38,875 bases of DNA from Lachnospiraceae bacterium (GCA_017521985.1 JAFXAZ010000059.1:1-38875); one strand, 5' to 3'. Numbered from the stretch's first letter, positions 8,584-17,479 are shown. The notes: generated by a model from the sequence alone, not told the origin. Translations and numbers: made by a program.

Positions 8584-10740
8584 ATGAAAAAATTCAGGTT
8601 AAAAAATAAAAATAGGTTTCTTATCCTGTTTTCTTCTTTTTCTTTCATTTTTTGTATTATACTGATACCAATATATATTTATCTTCAATACACTTTTACC
8701 AATTTAGAATCGGAACGCAACAAAAGACATCTTATCAGTGGTATGACAAAACTCGAAAATCTTTCTACGTGCGTGCTGAATTTTGCACAGTCCTTAGATA
8801 ACGACTCCAGGTTTTATAGTCTGTCTTATAACCCATTACATTATCAGGACATAAACGTTACTACGATTACCGCTTTAAGAGATACCTTACGCTTTGCTTT
8901 TTCTACTCAGGACCTTATCAAAGATTCCGGTATTTTATGGAGTGAAGGCCTGACCGTTACACCGACCAGCATATACTTTGATAATCTTACGACTTATTAT
9001 CCTGATTTTTTTTCATGTGAGCATATGGATTATCAGGAATGGTATCGCTTTTTATCAGAAAAAGGGACAGGATTTCTTCCTGTAAAAACAGTGACTGCAT
9101 CTAATAAAACGTATGCTTCCCTGATATATACTACTCCATTAAATAAATCTTCCTTAGTGTATGTCTGCATTGATATTAATAACTTAAAGAAAGAACTGAT
9201 TCCGGAATCTAAGGCCGATTGTTATTTATCTGTTTACAACGTCAATAAAGAACTGCTTTATTCTGACTTTCCAGAGGACAGTCCCAAATGCAAGACCATT
9301 ATTGAAACAAATTCTATAACAGGTCTTTACATAGAAATTCATATTCCTACAAAAGTTTTCTCAGCTAATATGCGCCCACTTTATGCTTTTCTGGCGCTTT
9401 ATGCTGTTGCTTATTTTGTGATTTTATGCTACTTCGTTTTTATGGGCATCAGAGTTTCCAAAAGACCTTTCCAGAGATTGATAAATATTTTGCATGAAAG
9501 TGAAAATCTAAATTTTATGTTTTCTCATTCTCAGAATGAAATGCCTTTTAATCCAGATATTGGATATATTGAAAACAGTATCCTTCAGGCAGATAAAAAA
9601 CTTTCTTCTTACAAAAATACGATTAACGAACAGTACGAAATATTAAAAACACAAATATTTGAGAAAGCAATTTCTGGTTCATTGATTACGGAGAATGATT
9701 TTTTACAATTTAAAAAATATTTTGCAGATTTTCCAGGCAATTATCGTTTAGTACTTTTTTCTTTGCAATCTAATTCGACTCAGCTCGAAAAATACCTTGC
9801 CAAGCCTGTAACCTATTTGCAATTATTTTTAAAAGGAACTATTTTTCCGGCACATATCCAGCAGTTAAATGCATCTGAATTGCTCTTACTGCTTTCGGAT
9901 ACACAGTTCCATGACAACGAAGATGCTCTGGAATATCTGGTTCAAAATGTAAATGAACATGAACCAACTTTATCTTTGAGCTGTAAGGCAAGTAATTCCT
10001 TTACCACTCCGGAAGAACTACCATTAGCATATCGTCAGTTGCAGATTTTAACTTGTACCTCTTACTCCAAGAGTAACCATCGTATCTGCACCTTGGACGA
10101 TACTTTCCAGGAAGCAAGTAGTTCCTTTATTATGTCTGATTTCCAGACGTTGATTAATGCCATACTATTCGGAAATCATTCCATGGCAAAAATCAAATTA
10201 CACGAGTGCTGTGAACATGCAGAAAGCTTTGAAACGCTTTCCAGTGACCGAAATATTTTTAACCTAATAAGTTCTATGCTTATTTGTATTCAAATGGAAC
10301 ATCCTGAAGTCGTTCTCACGGAATATATACCATACTATAATTCATCTGTATCTTTGGAAGAACAGCTCTCTCCTATTATTATGATCTTCTGCGATAAATT
10401 CAGCGAAGTACAGCCTAAAGGTCAGGACAGCCTGACTTACAGACTGCTACAATATATTGAGGAACATTTTACAGAACCAGACCTTTGCCTAACCCAGATT
10501 GAAGATGTTTTTCAATATTCCGTAACAAAGATTCAAAAGCTCATCAAAGATGCTACGGGTATGACCACCGCAAATTACATCAATAGAAAGAGAATGGATT
10601 TAGCTGTGCGATTATTAACACAGAATGAAAAAAATATAAACGAAATTGCGAGGGAGTGTGGTTTTACTAACACCAACTCTTTCTACAAATCCTTTAAACG
10701 AACCTTTGGCAGAACGCCATCTGAAAATAGAAGTAACTAG
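8584..10740 (+). CDS. Membrane-anchored AraC-family sensor-regulator
   Basis: A 718-aa regulator. TM1 lies at about residues 12-36, an extracellular sensor at about 40-264, and TM2 at about 265-290 (LYAFLALYAVAYFVILCYF). A cytoplasmic linker follows, and a C-terminal AraC double helix-turn-helix occupies about 619-718 (INEIARECGFTNTNSFYKSF). This architecture, known from YtdP/YesN-like regulators beside LplABC importers, joins ligand sensing to DNA binding in one chain. I start at ATG 8584 because GGAG precedes it and a consensus promoter sits between it and the upstream frame start. It is divergent from the importer operon and is its likely activator. The gene ends in a strong terminator shared with the flotillin gene. 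Confidence 0.92.
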   Translation: MKKFRLKNKNRFLILFSSFSFIFCIILIPIYIYLQYTFTNLESERNKRHLISGMTKLENLSTCVLNFAQSLDNDSRFYSLSYNPLHYQDINVTTITALRDTLRFAFSTQDLIKDSGILWSEGLTVTPTSIYFDNLTTYYPDFFSCEHMDYQEWYRFLSEKGTGFLPVKTVTASNKTYASLIYTTPLNKSSLVYVCIDINNLKKELIPESKADCYLSVYNVNKELLYSDFPEDSPKCKTIIETNSITGLYIEIHIPTKVFSANMRPLYAFLALYAVAYFVILCYFVFMGIRVSKRPFQRLINILHESENLNFMFSHSQNEMPFNPDIGYIENSILQADKKLSSYKNTINEQYEILKTQIFEKAISGSLITENDFLQFKKYFADFPGNYRLVLFSLQSNSTQLEKYLAKPVTYLQLFLKGTIFPAHIQQLNASELLLLLSDTQFHDNEDALEYLVQNVNEHEPTLSLSCKASNSFTTPEELPLAYRQLQILTCTSYSKSNHRICTLDDTFQEASSSFIMSDFQTLINAILFGNHSMAKIKLHECCEHAESFETLSSDRNIFNLISSMLICIQMEHPEVVLTEYIPYYNSSVSLEEQLSPIIMIFCDKFSEVQPKGQDSLTYRLLQYIEEHFTEPDLCLTQIEDVFQYSVTKIQKLIKDATGMTTANYINRKRMDLAVRLLTQNEKNINEIARECGFTNTNSFYKSFKRTFGRTPSENRSN

Positions 10741-10749
10741 TATAAGCAG

Positions 10750-10785
10750 AAAAAGGGTAATGGACCGAAGTTCATTACCCTTTTT
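10750..10785. terminator. Bidirectional rho-independent terminator
   Basis: AAAAAGGGTAATG and CATTACCCTTTTT form a perfect 13-bp stem around a 10-nt loop. Flanking A and T runs make it active on both strands. It lies between the convergent AraC regulator and flotillin genes. Confidence 0.9.
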
Positions 10786-10812
10786 CAAATCAATTATTTA
10801 GTTGTATAACAT

Positions 10813-12267
10813 TTACTCTACGATCTCAGATGCATCTTTTTCCCTTGAGGATGCTACCTTTCCACCAAGGAAACCGCTTAGCACCGCTGTCAAATCCACA
10901 CCGGTAGATTCCTTCAGTCCATCGGTTACCTGTGTAACAGTTCCCATAATGTCCTTCATTAATTTGGCAGAATTGCCGTCGCCATACATGGTGATGCGGT
11001 CTACGTTGGTTAATGGTGTTGCAGCATTCTTTACTACTTCCGGAAGTGCCTTGAAGTACATTTCCAGTACCGCAGCCTCGCCCATCTTAGTCATAGCTTC
11101 GGCTTTCTTTTCAATACCTTCCGCTTCTGCAATTGCTTTGGCACGAATTGCCTCAGCTTCTGCAAGACCTTTGGTTCGGATACCTTCTGCTTCCTGTTCC
11201 ATAGCATACTTTTCTGCTTCCGCTTTTGCTTTCATAGCTTCTGCTTCTTTTTCCGTCTCGAACTGTCTAGCTTCTGCTTCACGCTGACGCTCGTAGAGCT
11301 GTGCATCTGCTTCCTGCTGTTTTGCAAACTTGTCGGCTTCCGCTTTCTTTTTAATCTGAGCATCCAAAGCCTGCTCCATAACTTCGGCTTCTTTCTGCTT
11401 TAAAAGAATTTCCTTCTCCTGTTTTGCAATGTTTGCATTTGCAGTGGTAATTTCTACGGTTTTACGCTGCTCTTCTTCCTGAATCTTGTATGCTGCGTCA
11501 GCTTCTGCACGCTTTACGTCTGCAACCTTCTTAAGCTCTGCCTTCTGAATATCTAATTCATTCTGCTTCTTCGCAATTTCACTTGCTGCATTTACTTCTG
11601 CTTCATTTGCTTCGCGTCTTGCATTGGCTTGTGCTTTTGCAATTTCTTTTTCACTTTCCGCTCTGGAAATCGCTGCATTTTTCTGTATTTTTACGATATT
11701 GTCAACACCCAGGTTTTCAATAACGCCATTACCATCCACGAAATTCTGCACGTTAAAGCTGATAATATCAAGTCCCATTGCTGCAAGATCCGGTTCTGCG
11801 TTTTCCTTTACTAACATAGCAAATTTCTGACGATCAGAAACCATTTCTTCCAGTGCCATCTTACCTACGATTTCACGTACATTACCTTCTAATACTTCTC
11901 TTGCAACTCTTGCAATATATTCAGAGTTTTTATTTAAGAAGTTCTGAGCCGCCAATTTGAGGCGTTCTTCGTTGTCACTGATTTTTACGTTAACGGTAGC
12001 GTCTACGTTAATGTTTATGTAGTCCGCAGTCGGAACGGCATTGGATGTTTTAACATCAATTGGAATAAGCTGAAGGTTCAGTTCATCTTTTCTTTCCAGG
12101 AAAGGAATTTTGATACCAGCCTTACCGATTAATACCTTCGGATTCTTGCGAAGACCGGAAATAATAATGGCAGTATCCGGAGATGCCTTTACATAACCTG
12201 TAATAAAAATTACCAGTACAAGTACTACAATTAAAATGATTGGTAATAATGCAATAAAATCTTTCAT
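10813..12267 (-). CDS. floT: Flotillin-like SPFH-domain protein
   Basis: A 484-aa membrane scaffold protein. An N-terminal hydrophobic hairpin lies at residues about 5-27 (LLPIILIVVLVLVIFITGYV). The SPFH/PHB domain at about 30-200 contains RKNPKVLIGKAGIKIPF and VDATVNVKIS. A very long EA/AEA-rich coiled coil at about 200-400 is typical of flotillins. The C-terminus is short (VDLTAVLSGFLGG). Flotillins organise membrane microdomains and affect fluidity and secretion. The length agrees with FloT/YuaG. The start has GGGAG upstream. No NfeD-type partner gene lies next to it, which is unusual for floT loci. It is preceded by a promoter with an overlapping palindrome. Confidence 0.92.
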   Translation of the reverse strand: MKDFIALLPIILIVVLVLVIFITGYVKASPDTAIIISGLRKNPKVLIGKAGIKIPFLERKDELNLQLIPIDVKTSNAVPTADYININVDATVNVKISDNEERLKLAAQNFLNKNSEYIARVAREVLEGNVREIVGKMALEEMVSDRQKFAMLVKENAEPDLAAMGLDIISFNVQNFVDGNGVIENLGVDNIVKIQKNAAISRAESEKEIAKAQANARREANEAEVNAASEIAKKQNELDIQKAELKKVADVKRAEADAAYKIQEEEQRKTVEITTANANIAKQEKEILLKQKEAEVMEQALDAQIKKKAEADKFAKQQEADAQLYERQREAEARQFETEKEAEAMKAKAEAEKYAMEQEAEGIRTKGLAEAEAIRAKAIAEAEGIEKKAEAMTKMGEAAVLEMYFKALPEVVKNAATPLTNVDRITMYGDGNSAKLMKDIMGTVTQVTDGLKESTGVDLTAVLSGFLGGKVASSREKDASEIVE

Positions 12268-12294
12268 GTCTCTGTTCTCCCTTACTTTATAAAA

Positions 12295-12318
12295 TTAATT
12301 CATCAATTGTTGAATTAA
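12295..12318. promoter_or_regulatory. Palindrome next to the flotillin promoter
   Basis: TTAATTCA and TGAATTAA are perfect 8-bp arms around an 8-nt centre that is itself partly palindromic (CAATTG). The palindrome overlaps the -10 and likely start of transcription of the flotillin promoter, so it could be an operator. Confidence 0.4.
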
Positions 12319-12343
12319 TATAAATTTACCATAAAATTGTCGA
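12315..12343 (-). promoter_or_regulatory. Likely flotillin promoter
   Basis: Minus-strand TCGACA (12338-12343) and TATTAA (12315-12320) are 17 bp apart, about 48 bp upstream of the flotillin ATG. Both hexamers are imperfect. Confidence 0.4.
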
Positions 12344-12415
12344 TTTTCATAGTGTTATTTTTAGCATATTAGGGGTTTTAATATATCATTTTCTGAATAA
12401 TACAGGTCAATTATA

Positions 12416-14353
12416 TTATTTTGGTACATTTGAATAAATATAATAACCGGACATACTCGGAATGCTTCCGTCAGTGGCCTTTAATAATGTTACAATATAT
12501 TTAGCAGAGTATCCATCTATGATGAGACTTGGGTCTTCATACAATAAAACTACCCGCCCCTCTTCCGTACGATATCCATCCAATAAACTACATAATCGAT
12601 AAATTGGTCTTTCATTTAGAACCACTAAATAATATGCATCGTACTCTTCTAAATATACAAATTTATCCAAACCGACTTTGTGTGTTTCCTCTAAAGTAAT
12701 CCCTGTATACAACTTAAGTACATCACTCATTTCCGATGTAGTGATTTTGGAAACACTAATATTGTCTTTTCCTTCTGCATTGGCAAGCTTCCTTGCAAGA
12801 GTTTTTTCTTCCTCTGATTTTGAACTTCTACCAAAAAACATGAGTTGACTGGTAAAAAGCTCAAATAAGTTAATCTCTTTCGGTGATGTATAGTCTGTTT
12901 TAAGGAAAATATTAGTTGTATGAAAAATGCTCATACATGGGTCTGAAAAATATTGTTCTCCAAACCATGTCAATTCTTCTTCATCAAGGCGTATTGCTCC
13001 ATTCGGTAATTCTAGAGATGCTGTTTCTTCCATCGGTACTTCCACTGAACCTAATTTAACGTACTTCGCCAAAATATCGTTGAGCTCACTTTGTTCTGCT
13101 TCGGACAGCCTAATGCAGCGTCTTGTTTTATTGTCATTTATCGTGCCACAATCAGAGTGATAATATAAAACGAAACCATCTTCCAGACCAAATACGCAAT
13201 CTTCAAAGCAGTCTGTGGTACCATTCAGCCATATTGCATTAGCAAGTAACTCACTTATATATTCTGCATCTTTAGGAGTCAGAGTATTTACAGGAAGAAG
13301 ACCATCGCTGTTTCTATTTCCGACTTTGATTTTGGCATTTTCTGTAGAATGAATATCCTCATTTGAATTAGTGGGATTAGCCAGTAAAACTACCGCAGCT
13401 ACAACAATTACCACGCCAGCTGTCACAGACAACCACAACAACGGCTTTTTATACTTCATCACATTCTTCACGCGATCTTTGGTATTCCCTTCTCCAAAAG
13501 CAAGAGGCGTCCCCACCAAAAGCTTTCTTCCGGTAGCAAAACGGAGCAAAGAGGTAGCGTATTCTGCTCGAATATCATGGTTCATTTTACCTATAACCGC
13601 TTCGTCACAGGACATTTCCATGTCTTTGCCGGAAAGCACAAACGCCAACCATACAAAAGGATTAAACCAATGAATGCACAATGCTGCAAATGCCAGAACT
13701 TTTATAATATGGTCTCCACGCTTCACATGATGCTTCTCATGCAAAATCACATATTCCTGCTCGGTTTCACTCAAGGAAGACGGTAAGTAAATCCTTGGAA
13801 ATACAAGACCCATTACAAACGGTGAATCAATATAATCCGCCAGAAAAATATTGCCCCGTAATGGTGTTGCGCCAATGAGCTTCCTACGTAATTTGACATA
13901 TTGTACGGCACTATAAATTGCAAGTGCTGCTATGCCCAAAAACCAGATATAAGTAATGATACTTACCGGTGCTTCTAACGGATCCGCTACCAGTTGCTCG
14001 CGTCCTTGCGGAAGCCTTTCATTTACCACATCATTTACTACTGTAATCGGGGTGCTTATACCAGGCTCCTCCATATGTACAATATTTGCCGGAACATATT
14101 CAATGCTTCCACTTTCCGTTACCGGTACATCAAACTGGTTCAAAAAGGAAACATCCAACGAGAAAGAAATCGGACATAACAACCGGAACAACACCACCGC
14201 CCACAGTGCGTAGGAAAATAGTTTCGGTGCTTTTTTTAACAAAAACCTCACACATATTACCGCAAGGATAATCAGTGTGCCTGTTATACTCATATTAAAC
14301 ACCTGTGGAAATAATTCATAAAAAATAATATCATGCCAAGCCATAATCTTCAC
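12416..14353 (-). CDS. BlaR1/MecR1-like M56 metalloprotease sensor with a non-PBP sensor domain
   Basis: A 645-aa membrane protein. Three to four N-terminal TM segments surround an M56 zinc protease domain with the motif HEKHH (about residues 205-209, HEXXH type) and the downstream acidic segment DMEMSCDEAV. In BlaR1-like proteins a signal triggers this cytosolic protease to inactivate the paired BlaI repressor. After the last TM (about 305-325) comes an extracellular region of about 300 residues. It lacks penicillin-binding signatures that I can see, so the ligand is probably not a beta-lactam. Four cysteines occur within about 40 residues (DCFEDCVFG onward). The start overlaps the stop of the BlaI-like gene (ATGA), implying translational coupling. 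No beta-lactamase gene is adjacent. Confidence 0.88.
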   Translation of the reverse strand: MKIMAWHDIIFYELFPQVFNMSITGTLIILAVICVRFLLKKAPKLFSYALWAVVLFRLLCPISFSLDVSFLNQFDVPVTESGSIEYVPANIVHMEEPGISTPITVVNDVVNERLPQGREQLVADPLEAPVSIITYIWFLGIAALAIYSAVQYVKLRRKLIGATPLRGNIFLADYIDSPFVMGLVFPRIYLPSSLSETEQEYVILHEKHHVKRGDHIIKVLAFAALCIHWFNPFVWLAFVLSGKDMEMSCDEAVIGKMNHDIRAEYATSLLRFATGRKLLVGTPLAFGEGNTKDRVKNVMKYKKPLLWLSVTAGVVIVVAAVVLLANPTNSNEDIHSTENAKIKVGNRNSDGLLPVNTLTPKDAEYISELLANAIWLNGTTDCFEDCVFGLEDGFVLYYHSDCGTINDNKTRRCIRLSEAEQSELNDILAKYVKLGSVEVPMEETASLELPNGAIRLDEEELTWFGEQYFSDPCMSIFHTTNIFLKTDYTSPKEINLFELFTSQLMFFGRSSKSEEEKTLARKLANAEGKDNISVSKITTSEMSDVLKLYTGITLEETHKVGLDKFVYLEEYDAYYLVVLNERPIYRLCSLLDGYRTEEGRVVLLYEDPSLIIDGYSAKYIVTLLKATDGSIPSMSGYYIYSNVPK

Positions 14354-14718
14354 CCTCTGTTTTCATCAATAAAACGTTGAATTTCCTCGATTTCCTTATC
14401 AGACAACTTCTTTCGCATAGAAAATGCCGCCAAAAATTGTGGCAAAGAACCGGAAAACGTCTCCTCCACAAACTTCTCGCTCTGCCCTGCCAGAAATTCC
14501 TCCTTGGAAAGTAAAGAGGTAACTACACTATCGTTATTTTGAAAAATTTCCCGCTCACACAATCTACGTAAAATCGTATAAGTGGTGGATTTTTTCCAAC
14601 TAAGCTCTTTTTGCGCAAGCTTCACCAAATCACCCGAAGCCACCGGCTCATTCTGCCATATTAAATCTGCAAACCGCATTTCAATTTCACCTAATCTATA
14701 ATCTACCATATCATTCAC
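14350..14718 (-). CDS. BlaI/MecI-family transcriptional repressor
   Basis: A 122-aa winged-helix repressor. The DNA-binding part is EIEMRFADLIWQNEP followed by SWKKSTTYTILRRLCE, matching the BlaI phrase W.K.TTV.T.L.RL. The C-terminal part (residues 75-122) is the dimerisation region cleaved by BlaR-type proteases. AGGAG precedes the ATG. It is the first gene of a two-gene operon with the M56 protease gene, with which it overlaps. Two GTTTAC-type dyads at 14730-14775 lie on its own promoter, so autoregulation is strongly suggested. Target genes other than its own operon cannot be seen here. Confidence 0.92.
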   Translation of the reverse strand: MNDMVDYRLGEIEMRFADLIWQNEPVASGDLVKLAQKELSWKKSTTYTILRRLCEREIFQNNDSVVTSLLSKEEFLAGQSEKFVEETFSGSLPQFLAAFSMRKKLSDKEIEEIQRFIDENRG

Positions 14719-14729
14719 ACTCCTTTTGG

Positions 14730-14744
14730 TTTACTGGTTGTAAA
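14730..14744. promoter_or_regulatory. BlaI-type operator O1
   Basis: TTTAC-TGGTT-GTAAA is a dyad of the same form as O2. It lies between the -10 element and the ribosome site of the repressor gene. Similar TACA/TGTA-type dyads are known BlaI/MecI operators; assignment here is inference from position. Confidence 0.7.
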
Positions 14745-14757
14745 TCTCTGTATTTTA

Positions 14758-14786
14758 AGTTTACAGCAAGTAAACCTATTTGTCAA
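14758..14786 (-). promoter_or_regulatory. Promoter of the BlaI/BlaR-like operon
   Basis: Minus-strand TTGACA (14781-14786) and TAAACT (14758-14763) are exactly 17 bp apart. Operator O2 covers most of the spacer, so repressor binding would block polymerase. Confidence 0.75.
14759..14775. promoter_or_regulatory. BlaI-type operator O2
   Basis: GTTTAC-AGCAA-GTAAAC is a perfect dyad between the -35 and -10 elements of the operon promoter. Its half-site matches O1, with the two centres about 30 bp apart, close to three helical turns. Confidence 0.75.
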
Positions 14787-14814
14787 TATGATTCTAAAAG
14801 AATTAAGATTTTAC

Positions 14815-14849
14815 AAAAAAAAGACACTCTCTTTCGCGAAAGTGTCTTT
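14815..14849 (-). terminator. Terminator after the small membrane protein gene
   Basis: AAAGACACT and AGTGTCTTT pair, with a further GC-rich CTTTCGCGAAAG palindrome inside. On the minus strand the stem is followed by a run of eight T. It insulates the BlaI operon from the upstream gene. Confidence 0.85.
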
Positions 14850-14972
14850 GAAATATCTTATTTTTAATATCCATGGATGCTTTTTAAAGTTACCATGGTA
14901 AATTCGGGTTGAAAATACACTTCATAAAATCTTAAAAAAGGATTAGAAAAGTTTTTAATAATTATCCTCCAA

Positions 14973-15503
14973 CTACTTCTCATATGGCGCAGCCCCGGAG
15001 TCAAAAGGATCTTCAGTCCTATGGTAAATTTCGTAAGATACGGTATCTTCTCCCATCCAAAATAATCCTTTATATTCGTGGCAATTTACACTGGAATCAA
15101 GCCAACCGATGACACTTGCTACACATTTTTTACCATCACGAATTACAATATATTCTTTAGGCTCACTGGATAATGCCCACAGTTCCATCCATAGTACAGG
15201 AAACATAAGAACTACACATAGAACCGCAAATACTGTTGCTGCAATTTGTTTTAGTAAAGATGGTTTTTCTAAATATTTACGGTAGGCAAATTTTATAAAT
15301 ATAGCAGCCAAACTTCCAATAAAAGCATATTTAAAGAGGAAACAGCTAGCTAAAGCTACCTTCATAACCCAAGGTCTCCATTTGAGTCCAAATAAAGCCA
15401 TAAGGTCATTCCCATAGCAGGAAAATAGCCAACAGAAAATGCATAGGATTAAAAAAATAACAATAAAGCGAATTTTTATAAGTATATATAGTATTTTTTT
15501 CAT
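14973..15503 (-). CDS. Small membrane protein of unknown function
   Basis: A 176-aa protein with three clear hydrophobic segments (about residues 8-27, 47-70 and 84-108). A C-terminal soluble tail of about 65 residues contains KEYIVIRDGKKCVASVIGWL and ends FDSGAAPYEK. The tail looks like a small beta-strand domain, extracellular if the N-terminus is inside. I do not recognise a family. AGGAG precedes the ATG and part of it lies in an inverted repeat (15516-15547), so initiation may be structure-sensitive. It follows the AlsT gene on the same strand after a 71-bp gap and has its own terminator. Confidence 0.75.
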   Translation of the reverse strand: MKKILYILIKIRFIVIFLILCIFCWLFSCYGNDLMALFGLKWRPWVMKVALASCFLFKYAFIGSLAAIFIKFAYRKYLEKPSLLKQIAATVFAVLCVVLMFPVLWMELWALSSEPKEYIVIRDGKKCVASVIGWLDSSVNCHEYKGLFWMGEDTVSYEIYHRTEDPFDSGAAPYEK

Positions 15504-15515
15504 AATAACTACTCT

Positions 15516-15547
15516 CCTATGTAAATGATATTCTCATTTTACATAGG
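15516..15547 (-). promoter_or_regulatory. Hairpin overlapping the ribosome site of the 14973-15503 gene
   Basis: CCTATGTAAA (15516-15525) and TTTACATAGG (15538-15547) pair perfectly. In minus-strand RNA the 3' arm runs into the AGGAG ribosome site. With no T-run it is a poor terminator, so it may modulate translation of read-through mRNA from the symporter gene, or serve as a mRNA end stabiliser. Confidence 0.45.
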
Positions 15548-15574
15548 AAAAGTGATGAAATTATTAGGAAAATA

Positions 15575-16930
15575 TTAGAAAACTGTAAAATGTTCTTTTG
15601 TAATCGTCTTTACCACTTTATATAATCCAATAATACCAATCAGGTTCGGAATTGCCATTAATCCGTTCATGGTTTCGGAAATACTCCAAATTAAATCCAA
15701 ACTTCCTATGGTTCCGATAAATACAAATGCTACATAAATACATCTGTATGCTAATACAGCCTTTTTGGAGTTGCGGGAAAGAAATTCCATGCATACTTCC
15801 CCATAATATGCCCAGCCAAGAATAGTAGACAGTGCAAAAAAGATGGTAGATAAGGTTACCACAATACCTCCTATACCCGGGATAATTGCATTAAAGGAAG
15901 CGATGCTTAAGGCGGAACCTTGGAATTGTCCTGTGTTCCAAATATCCGTGGTTAAAATAATCAGCGCAGAAAAGGTGCAGATAACAATGGTGGTAAAAAA
16001 TACTTCAAACATCCCCCAAAGTCCTTGTTTGACAGGACTTTTCGTACTGGAGGCTGCATGAGCAATGGGAGCACTTCCAAGTCCGGCTTCGTTAGAGAAA
16101 ACACCTCTGGAAAATCCGTAGTGCATAGCAAGCATAATTCCGTAACCGGCCACACCCCCTGTTGCAGCTTTAAAGTTAAAAGCCTCTTTAAAAATAAGTG
16201 CAAAGGCTGCGGGAATCTTTTCAATATTTAAAATCAGTGCAATCACAGCACAAATCACATAAAATACAGCCATAATCGGAACTAATTTTTCATTAACAGA
16301 GGAAATTCTCTTCATTCCGCCCAAAATAACAGCTGCTACAATAACGGTTAATACAATACCGGTAATCCATGGCTTGATACCAACGGTACTTTCCAATGCA
16401 ACAGCTATGGAATTGGACTGTGTAGCATTTCCGGTACCAAGACATGCTATCATGGCAAAAACAGCAAATAAGACAGCCAGCCACTTGAGTTTTAAGCCAT
16501 TTTTTATGTAATACATAGGTCCACCTACCCAGCGTCCCTCGTCATTTTTTTCTCGAAATTTAATAGAAAGAAGAATTTCGGAATATTTGGTAATCATTCC
16601 CAACAGTGCGCTGACCCACATCCAGAAAACGGCTCCCGGTCCACCGGACACAATTGCGGTAGCCAGGCCGGCAATACTGCCGGTTCCGATGGTTCCTGCC
16701 ATGGCGGTAGCAACTGCCTGAAAAGGACTTACACCTGAAGTGTCTTTTTCATGTTGATTTTTGGAAAACACACCTAACAGGGTGTTTTTCATCATGTAAC
16801 CAAATTTTCGAAACTGTAAAAATCCGGTTTTCATAGATAAAAACAGACCCGCTCCAATTAACAGGGTAAGCATGATAGGTCCCCACACAATGTTATTTAT
16901 TTCTGCATTTATTGAACGTATTATCTCCAT
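15575..16930 (-). CDS. alsT: Sodium:alanine/glycine symporter, AGCS family
   Basis: A 451-aa polytopic transporter of the AGCS family. It has the signature segments GPIMLTLLIGAGLFLSM, TAMAGTIGTGSIAGLATAI and FSRGVFSNEAGLGSAPIAHA, which hold sodium and amino-acid contacts in the family. The length (about 450) and 10-11 hydrophobic helices match. It would import alanine or glycine with sodium, though some members carry glutamine. It begins 29 bp after the stop of an Lrp/AsnC-type regulator, so the two form an operon in which the regulator probably senses an amino acid. AAGGAG precedes the ATG. Confidence 0.95.
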   Translation of the reverse strand: MEIIRSINAEINNIVWGPIMLTLLIGAGLFLSMKTGFLQFRKFGYMMKNTLLGVFSKNQHEKDTSGVSPFQAVATAMAGTIGTGSIAGLATAIVSGGPGAVFWMWVSALLGMITKYSEILLSIKFREKNDEGRWVGGPMYYIKNGLKLKWLAVLFAVFAMIACLGTGNATQSNSIAVALESTVGIKPWITGIVLTVIVAAVILGGMKRISSVNEKLVPIMAVFYVICAVIALILNIEKIPAAFALIFKEAFNFKAATGGVAGYGIMLAMHYGFSRGVFSNEAGLGSAPIAHAASSTKSPVKQGLWGMFEVFFTTIVICTFSALIILTTDIWNTGQFQGSALSIASFNAIIPGIGGIVVTLSTIFFALSTILGWAYYGEVCMEFLSRNSKKAVLAYRCIYVAFVFIGTIGSLDLIWSISETMNGLMAIPNLIGIIGLYKVVKTITKEHFTVF

Positions 16931-16959
16931 GTGATTGTTGCTCCTTCATTAGTGAAAAA

Positions 16960-17430
16960 TTATATATTATATTCTACACTTTCTTTATCTGGCAGTAGAC
17001 AAACCTCATATTTATTGGTGGAAAGAACTACGGAAGTGCGTGTAAGAGACACTCCATGAATTGATTTAATGTCACTCAAAACATCTTTCAAGGTACTTCC
17101 GGATTTGGTAATGATTTTTAAAATAAAATCAAAATCACCTGCTATATAATGACATTCCACAACGGAGGCATTTTCATTAATGATCTTTATAAAATTTTCA
17201 TTATATTTCGGGTGTTCTAAGCTGACATAAATAAAAGCAACCAGTTCCCTGCCCAAAATGGTTTGATTGATTATAGCAGTATATTGTTCTATAAGCCCTG
17301 CACTCTCAAGCTTTTTTATACGCTCAATTACAGCAGAGGTGGACAAATTGATTTTGGTACCTATGTTTGTGGCACTTTCTCTTGCATTTTCCTTTAAACA
17401 CTTTAAAATCTGATAATCGATAGCATCCAT
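16960..17430 (-). CDS. Lrp/AsnC-family transcriptional regulator
   Basis: A 156-aa regulator with an N-terminal winged helix (DAIDYQILKCLKENARES, then TSAVIERIKKLESAGLI) and a C-terminal RAM amino-acid-sensing domain (residues about 65-150, VECHYIAGDFDFILKI). I start at ATG 17430 because GGAGGG sits at correct spacing; the ATG at 17445 lies upstream of that ribosome site. Proteins of this family bind amino acids and form octamers. It leads an operon with the AlsT symporter, so amino-acid-dependent control of uptake is the likely role. Confidence 0.93.
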   Translation of the reverse strand: MDAIDYQILKCLKENARESATNIGTKINLSTSAVIERIKKLESAGLIEQYTAIINQTILGRELVAFIYVSLEHPKYNENFIKIINENASVVECHYIAGDFDFILKIITKSGSTLKDVLSDIKSIHGVSLTRTSVVLSTNKYEVCLLPDKESVEYNI

Positions 17431-17451
17431 CTTCGTTCCCTCCATAAAATA

Positions 17452-17479
17452 ATTATATAAAAAATAATAAAATTGTAAA
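17452..17479 (-). promoter_or_regulatory. Promoter of the Lrp-AlsT operon
   Basis: Minus-strand TTTACA (17474-17479) and a consensus TATAAT (17452-17457) are 16 bp apart. They are about 22 bp upstream of the chosen regulator ATG, which supports a very short leader. Confidence 0.6.

Noticed and set aside
11000-11700. Antisense reading frames through the flotillin coiled coil (for example 10802-11287)
   Set aside because: They are alanine/serine-rich shadows of the EA-repeat coding sequence on the other strand, and lack ribosome sites.
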